DNA of 64,000 bases from Lycium barbarum (GCF_019175385.1 NC_083341.1:67489800-67553799); one strand, 5' to 3'. Positions 50,098 through 62,125 are shown, counted from the first letter of the stretch. The notes: a model not told the origin generated them from the sequence alone. Translations and numbers: made by a program.

Positions 50098-52238
50098 TTT
50101 AGGTTCGTGAATCTCGTTGTACAAGGACGTGTCATGTAGAGTCCTGTGGATCGGTACGAAGAGCTCCGTATCTATCAGCAAGAGGTTGTGGGACACATAG
50201 GAAAATTCCACTTCTTTCATTCTTACTTCATTCAAATTGGTATCTAGACGATTCCAATTGGTATCTGCATTCCCTTGTCTTATTCTTCCGCGAATGGTGG
50301 AAAGCGCTCCCCGAAACACTTATGCGAGCGGTGTGTGATTATTGTTTGGTTGTATTGATTCCTTTGGGGGGTGGCATACGAAATTACACCACCGTTGGGG
50401 ATTCTGAGGCCACATGTGACTCCGTATGGTGTTTTTACATTAATGGGCATATCTGTTTTGTGTTTGTGAGGCCTCGAATGAAATGTTAGGTGATAGAGTG
50501 GAAAACTGGACAGAAAATCGGGCTACTACCCAAAATGTATCGCTGCAGCGGTGGGTGTACCGCTGCAGCGGTGGGTGTACGGCTACAGCGGTACCGTTGT
50601 AGTGGTTGCTGACCGCTCCCAGTGGTCCGCCATTTTCTCTTGAGGCCGCTGTGGCGGACTTTGCCTGCTACGGCGATGCCGCTATAGTGGGGTGGTAACA
50701 GCTATAGCGGTGAGCGGATTTATTATGGGACCGCTATAGCGATGGCTTGGCCGCTATAGCGGGACCGCTACAGCGGCGTAGTGACCACCGCAGCGGTCGA
50801 CAGGAAACAGTGGGCCGTCTTTTTAATTTGAATTTGTTTCTTTTGGGGGTGAGTTCCCTTGCCTTATCGTAGGATTATCTAATATCGTAGGCTTGAATTA
50901 ATGGTGCAAATGTATGGGGACTAGTTGGAGAAGATGAATTCCTAACATAGAATTGAGGATTGAATAATAGGCTTTGAATATTAGTTTAATTGGTGAGTCT
51001 TTCCTATAGTAAGATGGGATTTCATGAAGTAGTAAACCATAAGCTTGAATCTCTAATCTAGACTAAGATTGATTAATGATAAAAGGGGGATCATTTGAAA
51101 CAAGAGCTAGTAATTTGAGAGTGGTGTTAAGGTTGTATAATGTGAAGTCGACTCGAGGGTTATGTATGAATTAGTAAGCTCTAGTATGTCCTAGGCTATA
51201 GGGGACATTGGTTGGATAACCGAACGGAGACTCTAGTGGTTATTGTGTTACTTACGGCTGATGAGAGATGATATTATTTATTGTACTATATTTTTGTATT
51301 TACCTATGTGTTTATTGAGCTTACATATATGTTTGTTGGTTGGTGTTCCCGAGTTGTACGACATCTTGCTAAGGTAAGGCTTATTTCCAAAATCTCTGAG
51401 TTAGGTTCCGTCGTATTGAAGTAATGGTGAACTTAGTTAAATTAGTTGTCTAAGTCAGAAAAGGGTTAATTATGAACTTAGTGAAGCAGGTGTATGAGTC
51501 CTGTTTTGTTGAGATAAATATGAGGAATAATTAAGAAATTGATAGTAGTTGAGATTTGTCTAAGAGTTGATATACTGTTGTGACTTCCTGATAAATAGAA
51601 AATTTGTTATAATGTGAGAAATATAGCGATGTTAAACAGTTCTGATAGGACGAGATGTTAGGAAGTATGTCCCAATAAATTAGTCTCGAGGAAAAAGGGT
51701 AAATGTGTTGGCGGAATAGATAAGGCTGTTGGGTTTCACGTGGTCGTTTTGGAGTATTAAGTAAGTGATAGAAACAGAGAGGGCCGGCTAAGTCTGTGAT
51801 AAACTATTACTTGGCTTGAATGATTGATAGGTAAAATGTTGACATAATTAGTATTAAACGAAGCGTGTTGAGATATGAATTCTTAGTTTACTGATATAAG
51901 AAATAATTGTTGTTTACGTTGGTGATCATAAAGGTCTAGAGAAGTTGAAATCATTAGAGGTATAATTTGGTATTAATATGATCAAACTTCGATATATTAG
52001 ATGAAGCATATGTGTTGTAGGAATTCCTGTGGTCATTTCGAGTCCACAAATATGCAAATTGGTCTTTGAGCTAAAGTTAGAAATAAGCTTTGACTGAAAA
52101 GATGAATGGATAGTGGTTAGGGCGCACTTAGTGATGTGGAGTCTTCCATGTGGTTATGATGCATGTCCTTGGGTTATCGTCAGCCTTCGTACTCCCCTTC
52201 TTCGTTCGAGGACGAACGATTGGTAAATTGGAGTCTAA
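50098..52238 (+). other. Non-coding interior of V
   Basis: No gag or pol motif. Includes a CCGCTGCAGCGG palindrome array at 50540-50800 and a diverged stretch that resembles LTR rather than coding sequence, so the body may contain an LTR fragment. GTTCGAGGACGAAC lies at about 52204-52217, ahead of a weak polypurine tract. Confidence 0.6.
50540..50800 (+). repeat. CCGCTGCAGCGG / CCGCTATAGCGG palindrome array
   Basis: More than ten perfect or near-perfect 12-bp palindromes in 260 bp, far more G+C-rich than the surroundings. It is the largest of the related patches (3755-3887, 41716-41800, 52740-52795). Confidence 0.85.
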
Positions 52239-55200
52239 TGTAACGACCCGTTTAGTCGTTATAGAGTTTTGACCCATTTAACCTTGTTGACCCTTTTCCC
52301 AAGTCCCGTTAGTATAATCTATGACTTAATGAAATCATTGGGGTGGCTTCCGCAAGGTTCGAGTGTAATTGAGTCATCGATGGAGAAACTAGTTAAGTTG
52401 ACGAGTTAGAGTTGACAACGGTCAACTCCGGGTTAGGATGGCCCCGTGTCAATGATTTGGAAGTTCCAACATGTCATTATGATGATTTTGAACTTGTCCA
52501 CAAATTTTGGTGAGGTTCCGAAGAGTTTCGGATGGGTTTGGGTTTTGTTGTGCTCGTATTCGATGTTTATGCCAGAGGTTTGTGGATAGAAATGGCTCCC
52601 GATTGAGCATCTAGCCTTTTTTTGAGTTAAGTATGAACCATTAGATCTGTATCGAAATTACGAAGCTATAGGAAAAAGAATCGACGCGTTTGGCCTCCAG
52701 ATGAGGGAGTTATGCCCATTTTAGTGCGGACCTGTCCAACAGAACCGCTATAGAGACCAAGAGGCCGCTATATCTGGACCGCCACAGCGGCCAACGAGGC
52801 CAGAATCTCCCATTTTAATTCACCAACTTCGAACCCTTATTCCCAAGACCCCAAAATCAGTTTTCAAGAGAGAAAGATGCAAAATTCATCCCATTCTTTG
52901 GTGGAAACATCTTGGAGGGTAAGTTCCCATCTTTATTTGTTCCTTTTCCTTTCTTCTTCAAGTTCCATGATTATTTTAAGAGGTCCATCAATGGTGGGTG
53001 AATATCCTAGAACCCTAGAATTAGTAAGCCCTTAAATAATTGGTGGGTTGTTTATTTTATTGTTGATTAATCATCTAAGCGTATAGATTATCACTTTCTA
53101 GGAAGAGAATTTGATTTCTTATGGTTGGAATTGCTTGTTGAGACTTAGGGTTCTAATAAAAATGGAAGCTTTGTCCTAAAATCTGTTTTAAGGGTAAAAT
53201 TGATTAGAAACCCATAAATTGAAGTTTAATGATTGTAGAGATAGAAGTTGTGATTAATTCACCATTGAAGGATGTTTCATCCAATTGAAAAGGGTAGAAG
53301 TAAGTGGGTCTTGTTTCCGAAATTGTTGTTCTTGTTTAAATACATGGTTTATTGCTTACTTAGCATCATATTGTTAGACTTTGACCGTTATGAGGCGCTT
53401 CGGAAATAGAAGGCTCGTGTGGAGTAGTTCGTGGCTCCTGTTATGCATTCGAGGTAGGTCATGGATTACTTTAGTTAGACTTTGATTAGCGAAACGTATG
53501 TATTTTGTAGAATTGATGGGAGAAAGCATGATTAGGTCTTCGGGTATGGTGTTTTGGTTGGATATTAGCTAGGTTGGTTAGACTTCGGATTTTTTGGCTC
53601 GTCGCCATTGCTTTATGTACTGAAATATGAGGTGTAGTTGTATTCATACTGCGGCGTTTCGGGATAGATTTCTATTGGGTTGATTGTTTTTTATGGTGGC
53701 TCGTTGCCCTGTTATTGTGATTAGACTTATTACCTAAATTGTCGTGTTGTACTCAGTTCTCTCTTATTATGACATATATTATCGGAGAAAGGAAGGATAA
53801 TGAGTTTAGTCTTGAATTGTGACATAAACTGATGATAGTACGTAGATGAAAACTTGATGTATGATTTACTGTTGATGATAATATATAGAAAAATGTAGCA
53901 TCTTGGTGATACAAAACATAGTTATGAGGCGTACTTGGTATGTGTGGAAATAAAGAGGGACATAGACTCTTATGTGGGTTGAGACGGTTTGTATGATTCA
54001 TTTCATGGTTGAGTTGATCCAAGTCTTGATATGACTTGTGGCTTGTGAGTTGTACCTTCACTGTTGTTTTATTGGTTTGCATTTATTTACCATGTTTACA
54101 TTCATTTATGCATTCATACACTCATGCATGATGGAAATAGTTTTGAAAACTTGCGGCATGATGCCTTGTGTTTGACATTGATGTTGCTAATTGTTCATAG
54201 TCCATACATACTAATGAACTGGAATACATGAAGACATACATTGTTATGTGAAATTAGTGAAGAAGTTAATATAATCTTCTTGTTGAACTCGTGATACTAT
54301 CTAATACATGGTACTTGATGATTTGAGCATGGATAATAAGAGGCAGGAAATACCGTTATGTACAGATATATGGAAAGGCACATATGTGACCTAGATTATG
54401 GCTCGTGGTCCGAGGTTCATTCCGAAAAAAGAGGGATACATTGGTGTGGCCCGCGTCCGAGGTTCTTTCTGGAGCGGAGGTTTATGCTCGGGTCTGAGGA
54501 GTGTTCCAGAACGAGTGCTACATGGACACCATGGGTCCCCTGCAGGTCATGACTACTGATCCATGACATCAATAGCATGTGTGTACAGTGTGTATTTGGC
54601 CAGGGCATTGCATTACATTGCATTGCACATCATCATATTTTGCATTACACATCATTATGTTTTATTCTACATTATTATATGGCTCGTTGTTTCTGATTTT
54701 GGTATGTTTGCTGAAACGGCTGTTGTGGTATTGATATGATCATTGACTGAGTTAAATTGTGGATTAGTGACTCTATATAGGGAAGGAACTTGGGCTTGTG
54801 ATTATCAGGTGAAATTATTGAAGCTTGGCAGACTTGAGGGTTAGAAGCTTCATCTTATGTTGTGACTCTGTTACGGGATATTCTGTGACTTGGATTTGAA
54901 TATTAAGTGCCTATCTGTTTATTCTGTTGATTTTATACTTATATGCGTAAACTAATCTTAGTCGGCCTATGATGCTTACCGGTATATAGTGTTTGTATTG
55001 ATACTACCTTGCTGCACCCTTTTTGAGTGCAGATTGTGTTCTAGAGATTTCATCCAGACTGCATCTCTAGCTTGAAGCTAGTTTGCTCGATCAGATCCGA
55101 GTTTGAGCTTCTATCCATGCCACACAACCTGAAGATCTCTCTTTCCAGATGCCTATTTTTATTCCAGGCATTATTTGTTATTATATTTGAGATATACTTC

Positions 55201-55462
55201 AATCTTTAGACATAGTTAGTTAGAGTCCTTGTACGATGACTTTCAGATTTTGGACGTGTAATAGTTGAGACTTCCGCACTTATATTATCTATTAATTATG
55301 AATTGTTTAGTTATTTATTTATTCACATGATCATTGATTGTTTAAGTATAAATGATTAATGAAGTTAAAATTGGCTAATGATTAATGAGTTAACGGGTAA
55401 GGGTTCGCCTACTAGTGATAATAAGGTAGGTGCTCGCACGATCGGTAATTAGGGTCGTGACA
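52239..55462 (+). repeat. 3' LTR of V
   Basis: Starts TGTAACGACCCGTTTAGTCG and ends AATTAGGGTCGTGACA, 3224 bp with no insertion. It serves as the intact reference for LTR 1 and shows that A and U are insertions there. TAACGACCC/GGTCGTTA-type inverted ends. The short ORFs inside (for example 53753-54082) show no domain. Confidence 0.87.
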
Positions 55463-55467
55463 GGTGA

Positions 55468-57082
55468 AGAACTAGAAAAGACCAAAAGTATAAATCCTGT
55501 CAATAAAATACATTATGGTCCCCGGCTATGGCTCAAATTTCTCACATTCTGAGTTACTTTCAAATTTGCAGCAAAGTACTTCACAAGATAATGAAAGAAA
55601 TAAAAAAGAGATTTTAGTATAAGTGGAAATGAAGGTTTTAGCAAAGGGGAATAACTATAGAAGGTTGTGATTAAGCTAGATTTTTTTAATTACGTTAAGA
55701 TTTGAGAAGAGGAAATTGGAGGAAAGTTCCAAATATGGATTTAAAGACATCTTGAGTCGTAAGCTAGCTCACGTTGCGATTGATAATATGTTATGAATGT
55801 AACTTTTCTATGAGAGATAATCATAATAATGAGGAAGGGTCATATACAAGTGTATAAGGTATTGTGTTACGTATGTTGTCATTGACGGATTGTGAAAAGA
55901 AGTCTGGTTGATTGAGTCCAATTTGCATATAAACCTCTCGGCTACTCGATATACATTGGGTAAACAATTTGAGGACAAACCATCACCGATAATAATAAGA
56001 CGTTAGTAGGGAGAAATTAATACCAATCACTCGGGCGATACCGCATATGTGACTATGATGTAATTTTAAGGAATTGAGGGGTCCGGCCAAGAAGCTAAAA
56101 GGGCATGATATGCTATATATAGAGTCGACCAGTACTAAGAGAGACAATCTAAGATAGCACCAGAGAAGCGAGTAAGGAGAAGTATCATAGCTGAACAAGA
56201 GACGTTGTCCATTAGTAAAGAAATAAAGAGATACAAAATAGGTTGGGCCAAGCCAACAGAAGGCGAAGTTATGGAAGTAGTTGAAGATAAGATCGCAAGA
56301 AAAGGGTTTAAGGATATAGACAGAGAAGAAGGGCATTTAAGGAATTAAGTGGTCTACTTGATTGATAAACCGAAACGACAGATAGGTGAGTCAAAATTAT
56401 GGGAAAAACTTTTAAGTGAAAGTGGGGAGAAGGTCAAAGGTATGAGGAGAACCCCAAAGGAAATGATCAGAGGATATCGCGTTTTATTAGGATAAATTGG
56501 TGACAATGGAACCTTGTGGAACAATTAAGAATAATGGCTCTTATTGGAAAGAGATGAATGAAGGCTACAGACAGAGGAAAGAATGAAGCGATTTGAACTC
56601 ACTGCATGACAGGGAACCTTGGTTAATCTCTAACAAACTTCCAAATTCACCCCCAAATTTATTAGCCCACCTAAGAATTAGAAAACATTATGAGTGATTG
56701 AAAGAAAGAAAACATTAAAGAAAAGATTCAAGGTATCCTTGATACGAATAGCCAGCCCGAACGCAATAAGTTAAATCAAAGAAAGAAAGGATTAAGCAAG
56801 GGATTTTAGTATTGCTCTACTTGGGCGATAAATAACTGCAGGAATTGATTCGACTGCTGTAAGAAAGCAAAGAAGGCTATAATATGACCAGTTTTGAAAT
56901 TATCTCAAGGAAAAAATGGGTCAACCCTAGCAACACAAAGGCCGGGGATATTTGTGAACTGTAAGAAGGATCCGTAGAGATCGGAGAGAACAACAATTCC
57001 TGAATAAAATGAAGATGGGATCAGAAATTGGATAAAAGCATGTATCGGGCATATACGAGTGTAGACGATTGAGGTGAAAAAC
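55468..57082 (+). other. Interior of R resumed, non-coding
   Basis: Purine-rich, no coding motif. About 55690-55880 resembles the 12066-12240 part of LTR X, so an LTR fragment may be embedded. Ends at the S boundary. Confidence 0.4.
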
Positions 57083-60000
57083 TATCACGACCAAACCCCG
57101 TGGGCCACGACTGACACCCTACTTGGGCACCCAGCCAGACTTACATATCCAATTATCATATCCAAACTTAGCTCAGAGTTCACAATAGTTATTTTAAACA
57201 TAATTTAAATCAAAACTGGTCTTAAGCGGTCGTGCATACCAAAATATCATATCGGAACAGATAGAAGCGGCGGAATGCACATCGCCGATCATATGTACAA
57301 ATATAGACATAAGGGCCATTTTGGCCACCATAACAGACGGACCGCATTAAGACACAGATCGTAATCAAACAGACACATACAGGACCCTCGACCCACAAAT
57401 ATTACTACAGGCCTCTACAAATACAAAACGAAAACATGGGACGGGACAGGGCCCCGCCGTACCCCAAATAGTCAAATATACAGATACATATACATCACAA
57501 AAGATATATACCGACATATGGGATCCGAATCGAAAGGAGTACTCTGTAATAGCAGGACGGGGAGCCTACAGTGGTGGATCACCGCCGTCTGTACCTGCGG
57601 GCATGAAACGCAACCCCCGAAGAAAGGGGGTCAGTACGAAAGATGTACTGAGTATGTAAAGCATAGAGTGCAAAAGTGTAAACCATAACTGAAAACAAAC
57701 AGGATACAAAAAGGGGAATACTGACCAGTATATCAAAATCTGTACCAAAAACGTATGTACATAATGCAGATAAAAATCATGCAAAGCTCAGGAACGTGGT
57801 CACCCCTCCGACGCAGGTGCCACACACAGCATAACACCAGAAGGTTCAAATCTCCGTACATCCCCGAACACACATATCATCATAACATATCACCAGCCAT
57901 ATCACAGCATAACTCCAAACGGAACCCGACCCTATGGCGAGGCCTCGGGAACCGTAACACAGCATACGGCCGAATTTATCATAGCGCGCACGAACCATAA
58001 CCGGCCCGGGAACCGGTGGACGAAATCATAATAAGGGCACGAGCGGAGTCGTGAGCAAACAATGCAATTTATATATCAAAATACTCTTGCAAACTTGATA
58101 AAATCATATGTTGACTCATTAGTCAAAATAGTTCGAACAATTAATCAAAACGGGGTTCATTTCACAAAAGTATTTCCAAAATGGTAATTATGGTTCAAAA
58201 TATAATTTAGGATATCGTGGCAATCAAAATATTATTTTTCGATAGCCAAATTCACAAACGAAAATCCTTTGCCGACATTATACAAAAATGAGACTAATAG
58301 AACAAACAAAAGAGTCTCGGAGTTAGCGGGCCCACCTCGGGTCAAGTCGAGGTGGCGGACATGAATCGCGAACATTTGGGATCTATGGAATCATACATGG
58401 AGGTTTCGGAGCAAATCGATTACATTTACAAAATTTTTGAACATATGGTCACTTTCCAACAAAATATGAGTTTTATAGTTCAATTCAATTGAATGAATAG
58501 TACTCGATTTCCATTTCGGATTTTGAAGGAACAGAATTGCGCCCGGGGCTCCAATATCGACCTAGTATACCTAGGACATGCCAAAAGAAGGAATGGGGTA
58601 GCCTTACATACCTTTCTCACTTCTTACGCTCGTTCAAACTCGATTCCCGTTTCGTCCAAAATCTGCAATTGGTCATTGTTACCAATTAGGAATTGCAAAA
58701 CTTAAGAATTCACTTAACTTCATGTTTGTCTACCGAAATTTCGGCAGCACCTCCCCTATACATATAACATCCCCGAGGCTTAGCTCGGCTCAATAAATAT
58801 CAACAACACAACCCACAATACCAAAGTTATCACGAATCACATCAAAATGGTTCTAACGTCAATATTCTTCTTTTCTACATAAAGCAATACTTCCATTTCA
58901 AATTTCAAATTTCCAAACAAGTCTCAAGGAATTCACATTCATCATTAACCAAAATCATCACAATATAATTTGGAAACACTTCATATCATTTGTACGAAAT
59001 ATTCATTCGATATACAAAATATACAACTTTCCACCAAAGTCATAATTCATTCAAAACTTCTAATCTTTAACATACTTATTCATAACATGCTTCCATATCC
59101 CAAATTCATCAACAATCATCATAATTTGCACCTTAACAACTCCATTTTCATAATGTCATAAAATCATACTAAAACGACATAAACTTCTACATTCCATTTC
59201 AATGCAAACTTATATCATTTCATCTTCATTGGCATTGCAAGCATCACAATAACACAACTAACATGTCAAGCCAAATTAATTCATTCTCATTCCAAACCTC
59301 AAACATCACACGGCCACATATACATTTTCCATCTTCCATCAAATTCGTTCAACTTTCATCCTCAATATGGATTCCATCATACACACAACTAGAATACAAT
59401 ATAAACTTCAACTCATCACATGCATACAACACATATACACACGGCCACATACTACACTTTATACCCACTTTGCAAACTTCCATGTTTTCATGAATTCTAC
59501 TCATTTCCATATACTAACAAACAAACCTTCATAACACAATAACATGGAATAAATTCTTACCTTTTTCTCCAATCTTCTTCACCGAAACATGTTGTCATTT
59601 TGAAGGAACTAGTGCTCTATTCTCCCAAACAATTGCACCATGTTGTAGAGGGACCTTGAATTAGTATAAATACCACAAGAAAACAATTTTGGAAGCAAGA
59701 TTTCAAGGGGTTAAAATGGAGAGGTATGGCCGAATGCCTCCCTCTTGCTCTTCTTTGTTTTTCTCCTTCTATTCTTTCTCTTGAAACTTCTATTATTTAA
59801 GACCAATTTAAGCACATGGAAATTATTAAGGAACCATGGGTTGGGCTAGCCATATGGCCGGCCACCCATGTCCCCTTTGGGCCTCATTCTTTTCTTTTTA
59901 ATTATTTGGCCCAATGGATTAAAATCCTTGTTTTATAATTTCCGAAACTAATTTCCAAAATTCCAATTTTTGCCCTTGGCCTCCCTCGGAGTTTCTACAC

Positions 60001-60118
60001 CAATATTTTTCATGAAAAACACACACATTTATTAATTCAAACCAACATATGACCTTATTCCTTACAAATCAAAATTATTCTGAATTTTCCCGAATACACA
60101 AAAATACGGGATATAACA
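57083..60118 (-). repeat. 3' LTR of S
   Basis: On the minus strand it starts TGTTATATCCCG at 60118, directly after the polypurine tract, and ends GGTCGTGATA at 57083 (one change from the usual TGACA). 3036 bp. Modules: palindrome CTGCCGAAATTTCGGTAG (58729-58758), donor-like AGGTATGTAAGGCT (58576-58614), double hairpin (57590-57665). TATTTAAG-type TATA near 59795. Relatives: A, Z and W. Confidence 0.85.
57590..57665 (-). other. LTR double-hairpin block (S)
   Basis: On the minus strand: CAGTACATCTTTCGTACTG stem, CCCCCTTTCTTCGGGGG stem, then GCGTTTCATGCCCGCAGGT. Confidence 0.75.
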
Positions 60119-60160
60119 TTCTCCCCCCCTTTAGAACATTCGTCCTCGAATGTTAGATTA
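60119..60160 (-). other. Polypurine tract and GAGGACGAA block of S
   Basis: On the minus strand, ATTCGAGGACGAATGTTCTA is followed by AAGGGGGGGAGAA and then the LTR start. The same block precedes the V 3' LTR. Confidence 0.8.
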
Positions 60161-60225
60161 GTCTTATAGGGTCCGTAATTACTTCAGGGGAGTTTCTTTT
60201 TATGGTCAACACAATTGATACACAT

Positions 60226-60552
60226 TCATCTTTGAATATAGCCAACTAAGAAGTTTAGATTACCTGTGGGCGTAAGAAACAAGTGAGGACACTTCCTTTT
60301 TTTTTTTTTTTTCATTCCGTCCTCTCTTTCCAAGGTCAATGCTTCTCCATTATTGTTTTGCCACAAGACCTTAATAGGAGGTACATCTTTAGCGCGTAAT
60401 CTCTGTACCTGGCGATCCAGACTAATTACAAATTGTTCTTCATCAGACAGCTCTTCCGTCACTTGAATATCTTTTGCTGGAAATATTCTGGGAGGATTAC
60501 CGACACATTTGCGGAGCAGGGATACATGAAGTACCAGATGTACCATTACCAA
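60226..60552 (-). pseudogene. S integrase C-terminal / chromodomain region
   Basis: The minus-strand frame gives LHVSLLRKCVGNPPRIFPAK, DIQVTEELSDEEQ, DRQVQRLRAKDVPPIKVLWQ and later KKRKCPHLF. It matches the end of Del/Tekay polyproteins, where a chromodomain-like module guides integration to chromatin. The aromatic residues expected around NNNxEExTWE are altered (GEALTLERE) and a lysine run is expanded by a poly-T stretch on the plus strand (60299-60313). Part of the S polyprotein, now broken from the integrase by stops. Confidence 0.8.
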
Positions 60553-60856
60553 ATCAGATGGTAGATCTAGCCCGTGAGTGACATTCTCAATTCTTCGAAC
60601 AATCTAATAAAGTCCGATATATTGTGGACTGAGCTTACTCTTTCGCCGAATCACATTACACCTTTCATAGTTGATACTTTCAAAAACACCCAATCACTAA
60701 GCTGAAATTCCAAGGGTCGACGTCGTATATCAGCACACGATTTCTGCCGACTCTAAGTTGCTACTTGTCTCCCTCGGATAAGTTTTACTTTATCAACGGT
60801 CTGCTGGATTATATCTGGACCGACTAATTCTGTTTTGCCAATATCAAACTAACCGA

Positions 60857-61560
60857 TCAGTGACCCGAATTCTTCGCCATACAAAGCCTCATAGGGGCCA
60901 TCTGGATGCTAGAATAGTAGCTGTTATTATAAGCAAACTCGATCAATGGTGGACGATCATCCCAGCTGCCTACGAAGTCAATAATGCAGGCCCACAGCAT
61001 ATCTTCTAGCGTTTGTACAGTGTACTCGGCCTGTCTGTTGCTCTGAGGTTGGAATACTGAGCTCGGACTTATCTGAGCCCCTAATCCTTCCTGAAAACAA
61101 ATCTTCAAAACTTAGTCATAAACTGAGTACCTCTGTCAGTGACAATAAATATGGGATCTCCATGGAGTCTCACTATTCCTTTAAGACATATAGTCTGGTA
61201 TAATCCTCAGCTGAATCGGGGGTTCCGACGGAAAGGAAATGGACTGGTTTTGTCAGCCTATTAACCATACCCTATATGGAAATCATACTTTCGCGGGGTG
61301 CGAGACAAACCCGTAATGAGATCCATATTAATGATCTCCCATTTCCAAATCAGAATTCTATTTCCTGAAATAGTCCACCCGGTTTCTGATGCTAAATTTT
61401 GACTTGGTGACAATTCGGGCACTGGGCAACGAGCCTTGCGATGTCCTGTCTCATACTATTCCATCAGTATAGGCATCCAAGATCATGGTACACTTTAGTA
61501 GATTCAGGATAAACAGAATACCGAATATTATGCGCTCCGCTCAGAATTGGCCGTTGCAGC
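60857..61560 (-). pseudogene. S integrase core pseudogene
   Basis: The upstream minus-strand part (61560-61400) reads AHNIRYSVYPESTK and CPNCHQVKI, an HHCC zinc-binding region in which one His is lost. Next, INMDLITGL-like sequence holds the first catalytic Asp, IVTDRGTQF the second, and the open piece 61108-60857 holds RQAEYTVQTLEDML with the Glu, then IEFAYNNSYYSSIQMAP. All three D, D, E positions are still visible, but frames change and stops intervene. It inserted cDNA into the chromosome. Confidence 0.8.
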
Positions 61561-62125
61561 CCTACGATGTCGGGCACACATAGTCTGCCTTCGTATAAAC
61601 ATACCCATCAGGTGAAACCTCGAACTGGGTCTTTTTCTTTGTTGAAGGTCGTCTCTCTACCATACCAAATAGACTCCTCAAACTGACACTGTTTTTACCT
61701 CTCCATAATCGATGATTCTGCAACTTCTCAGACGAAAATTTTGATATCTTCAGAACCGACCAAACGGACTCCAAGGCTAGCCGACTGATAAGTTTTACAA
61801 ACCAATTCTTTGTTGCCGAACGTACGCCGGTCAATGCCATCCATAGGTTCACGACTAAGTGCGTTTGTCACAACGTTAGCCCTTCTAGGGTGGCACAAAA
61901 TATTAACATCATAATCTTTCAATAATTCGAACCATCTTTTCTGCCGCGAATTCAGCTCCTTTTTCTTAAAATATATATATATATACTGAAAGCTCTTAGG
62001 GTCCGTGTAAATATCAATGCGGACCCCGTGTAAGTAATGCCGCCGTATCTTTAAAGCATGAGTCACCGTAGCTAATTCCAGTTCATGAGCGAAATAATTT
62101 TCCCTCGTGCAGTCTGAGCTGCCGG
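61561..62125 (-). pseudogene. S RNase H and linker pseudogene
   Basis: The minus-strand reading shows ENYFAHELELATVTHALKIR (catalytic Glu in ELELA), RIDIYTDPKSFQYI (Asp), KKELNSRQKRWFELLKDYD and HPRRANVVTNALSRE, the Ty3 RNase H to tether end (usual ADALSR). A TA run at 61967-61984 has added IYIY residues. In another frame the linker VSPDGYVYTKADYVCP corresponds to the piece before the integrase zinc region. The start of the domain is cut at about 62125. Confidence 0.83.

Larger units (their letters stand above)
38385..55462 (+). mobile_element. Element V: complete gene-less LTR element (LARD-like)
   Basis: Two LTRs starting TGTAAYGACCCGTTTAG (38385 and 52239) and a 2.15-kb interior, flanked by exact GGTGA duplications (38380-38384 and 55463-55467). 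LTR 2 is 3224 bp. LTR 1 has about the same parts but holds solo LTR A and solo LTR U and lacks ~770 bp (equivalent of 53084-53850). The interior has a primer site (50086-50097) and a GTTCGAGGACGAAC block before LTR 2, typical of Del/Tekay elements, but no gag or pol. Large LTRs with a short non-coding body fit a LARD. Confidence 0.87.
32583..57082 (+). mobile_element. Ty3/gypsy element R, 5' part, split by V
   Basis: A 5' LTR (32583-36073), initiator-Met primer site, broken gag-protease (36269-37231) and non-coding interior (37232-38379 and 55468-57082), interrupted by element V with its GGTGA duplication. No R 3' LTR is found in the window, and the minus-strand element S begins at 57083. The gag/protease remnant is of Del/Tekay type. 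Right limit uncertain. Confidence 0.6.
57083..62125 (-). mobile_element. Del/Tekay-type chromovirus S, 3' part
   Basis: Minus-strand Ty3/gypsy element with RNase H, integrase, C-terminal module, GAGGACGAATG block, polypurine tract and 3' LTR in the canonical order. Reverse transcriptase, protease, gag and 5' LTR are not in the window: coding similarity stops near 62125, inside the start of RNase H, where unrelated DNA begins. The flank after the LTR is AAAAC (57078-57082); its partner would be outside the window. Confidence 0.82.

Noticed and set aside
53753..54082. 109-aa minus ORF in V LTR 2
   Set aside because: Inside an LTR, antisense to it, and no domain visible; the homologous part of LTR 1 (about 42100-42320) keeps no matching open frame in the ORFs available.
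55983..56336. 117-aa minus ORF with hydrophobic stretches
   Set aside because: Lies in the decayed interior of R, no recognised domain, and no gene-like neighbours.
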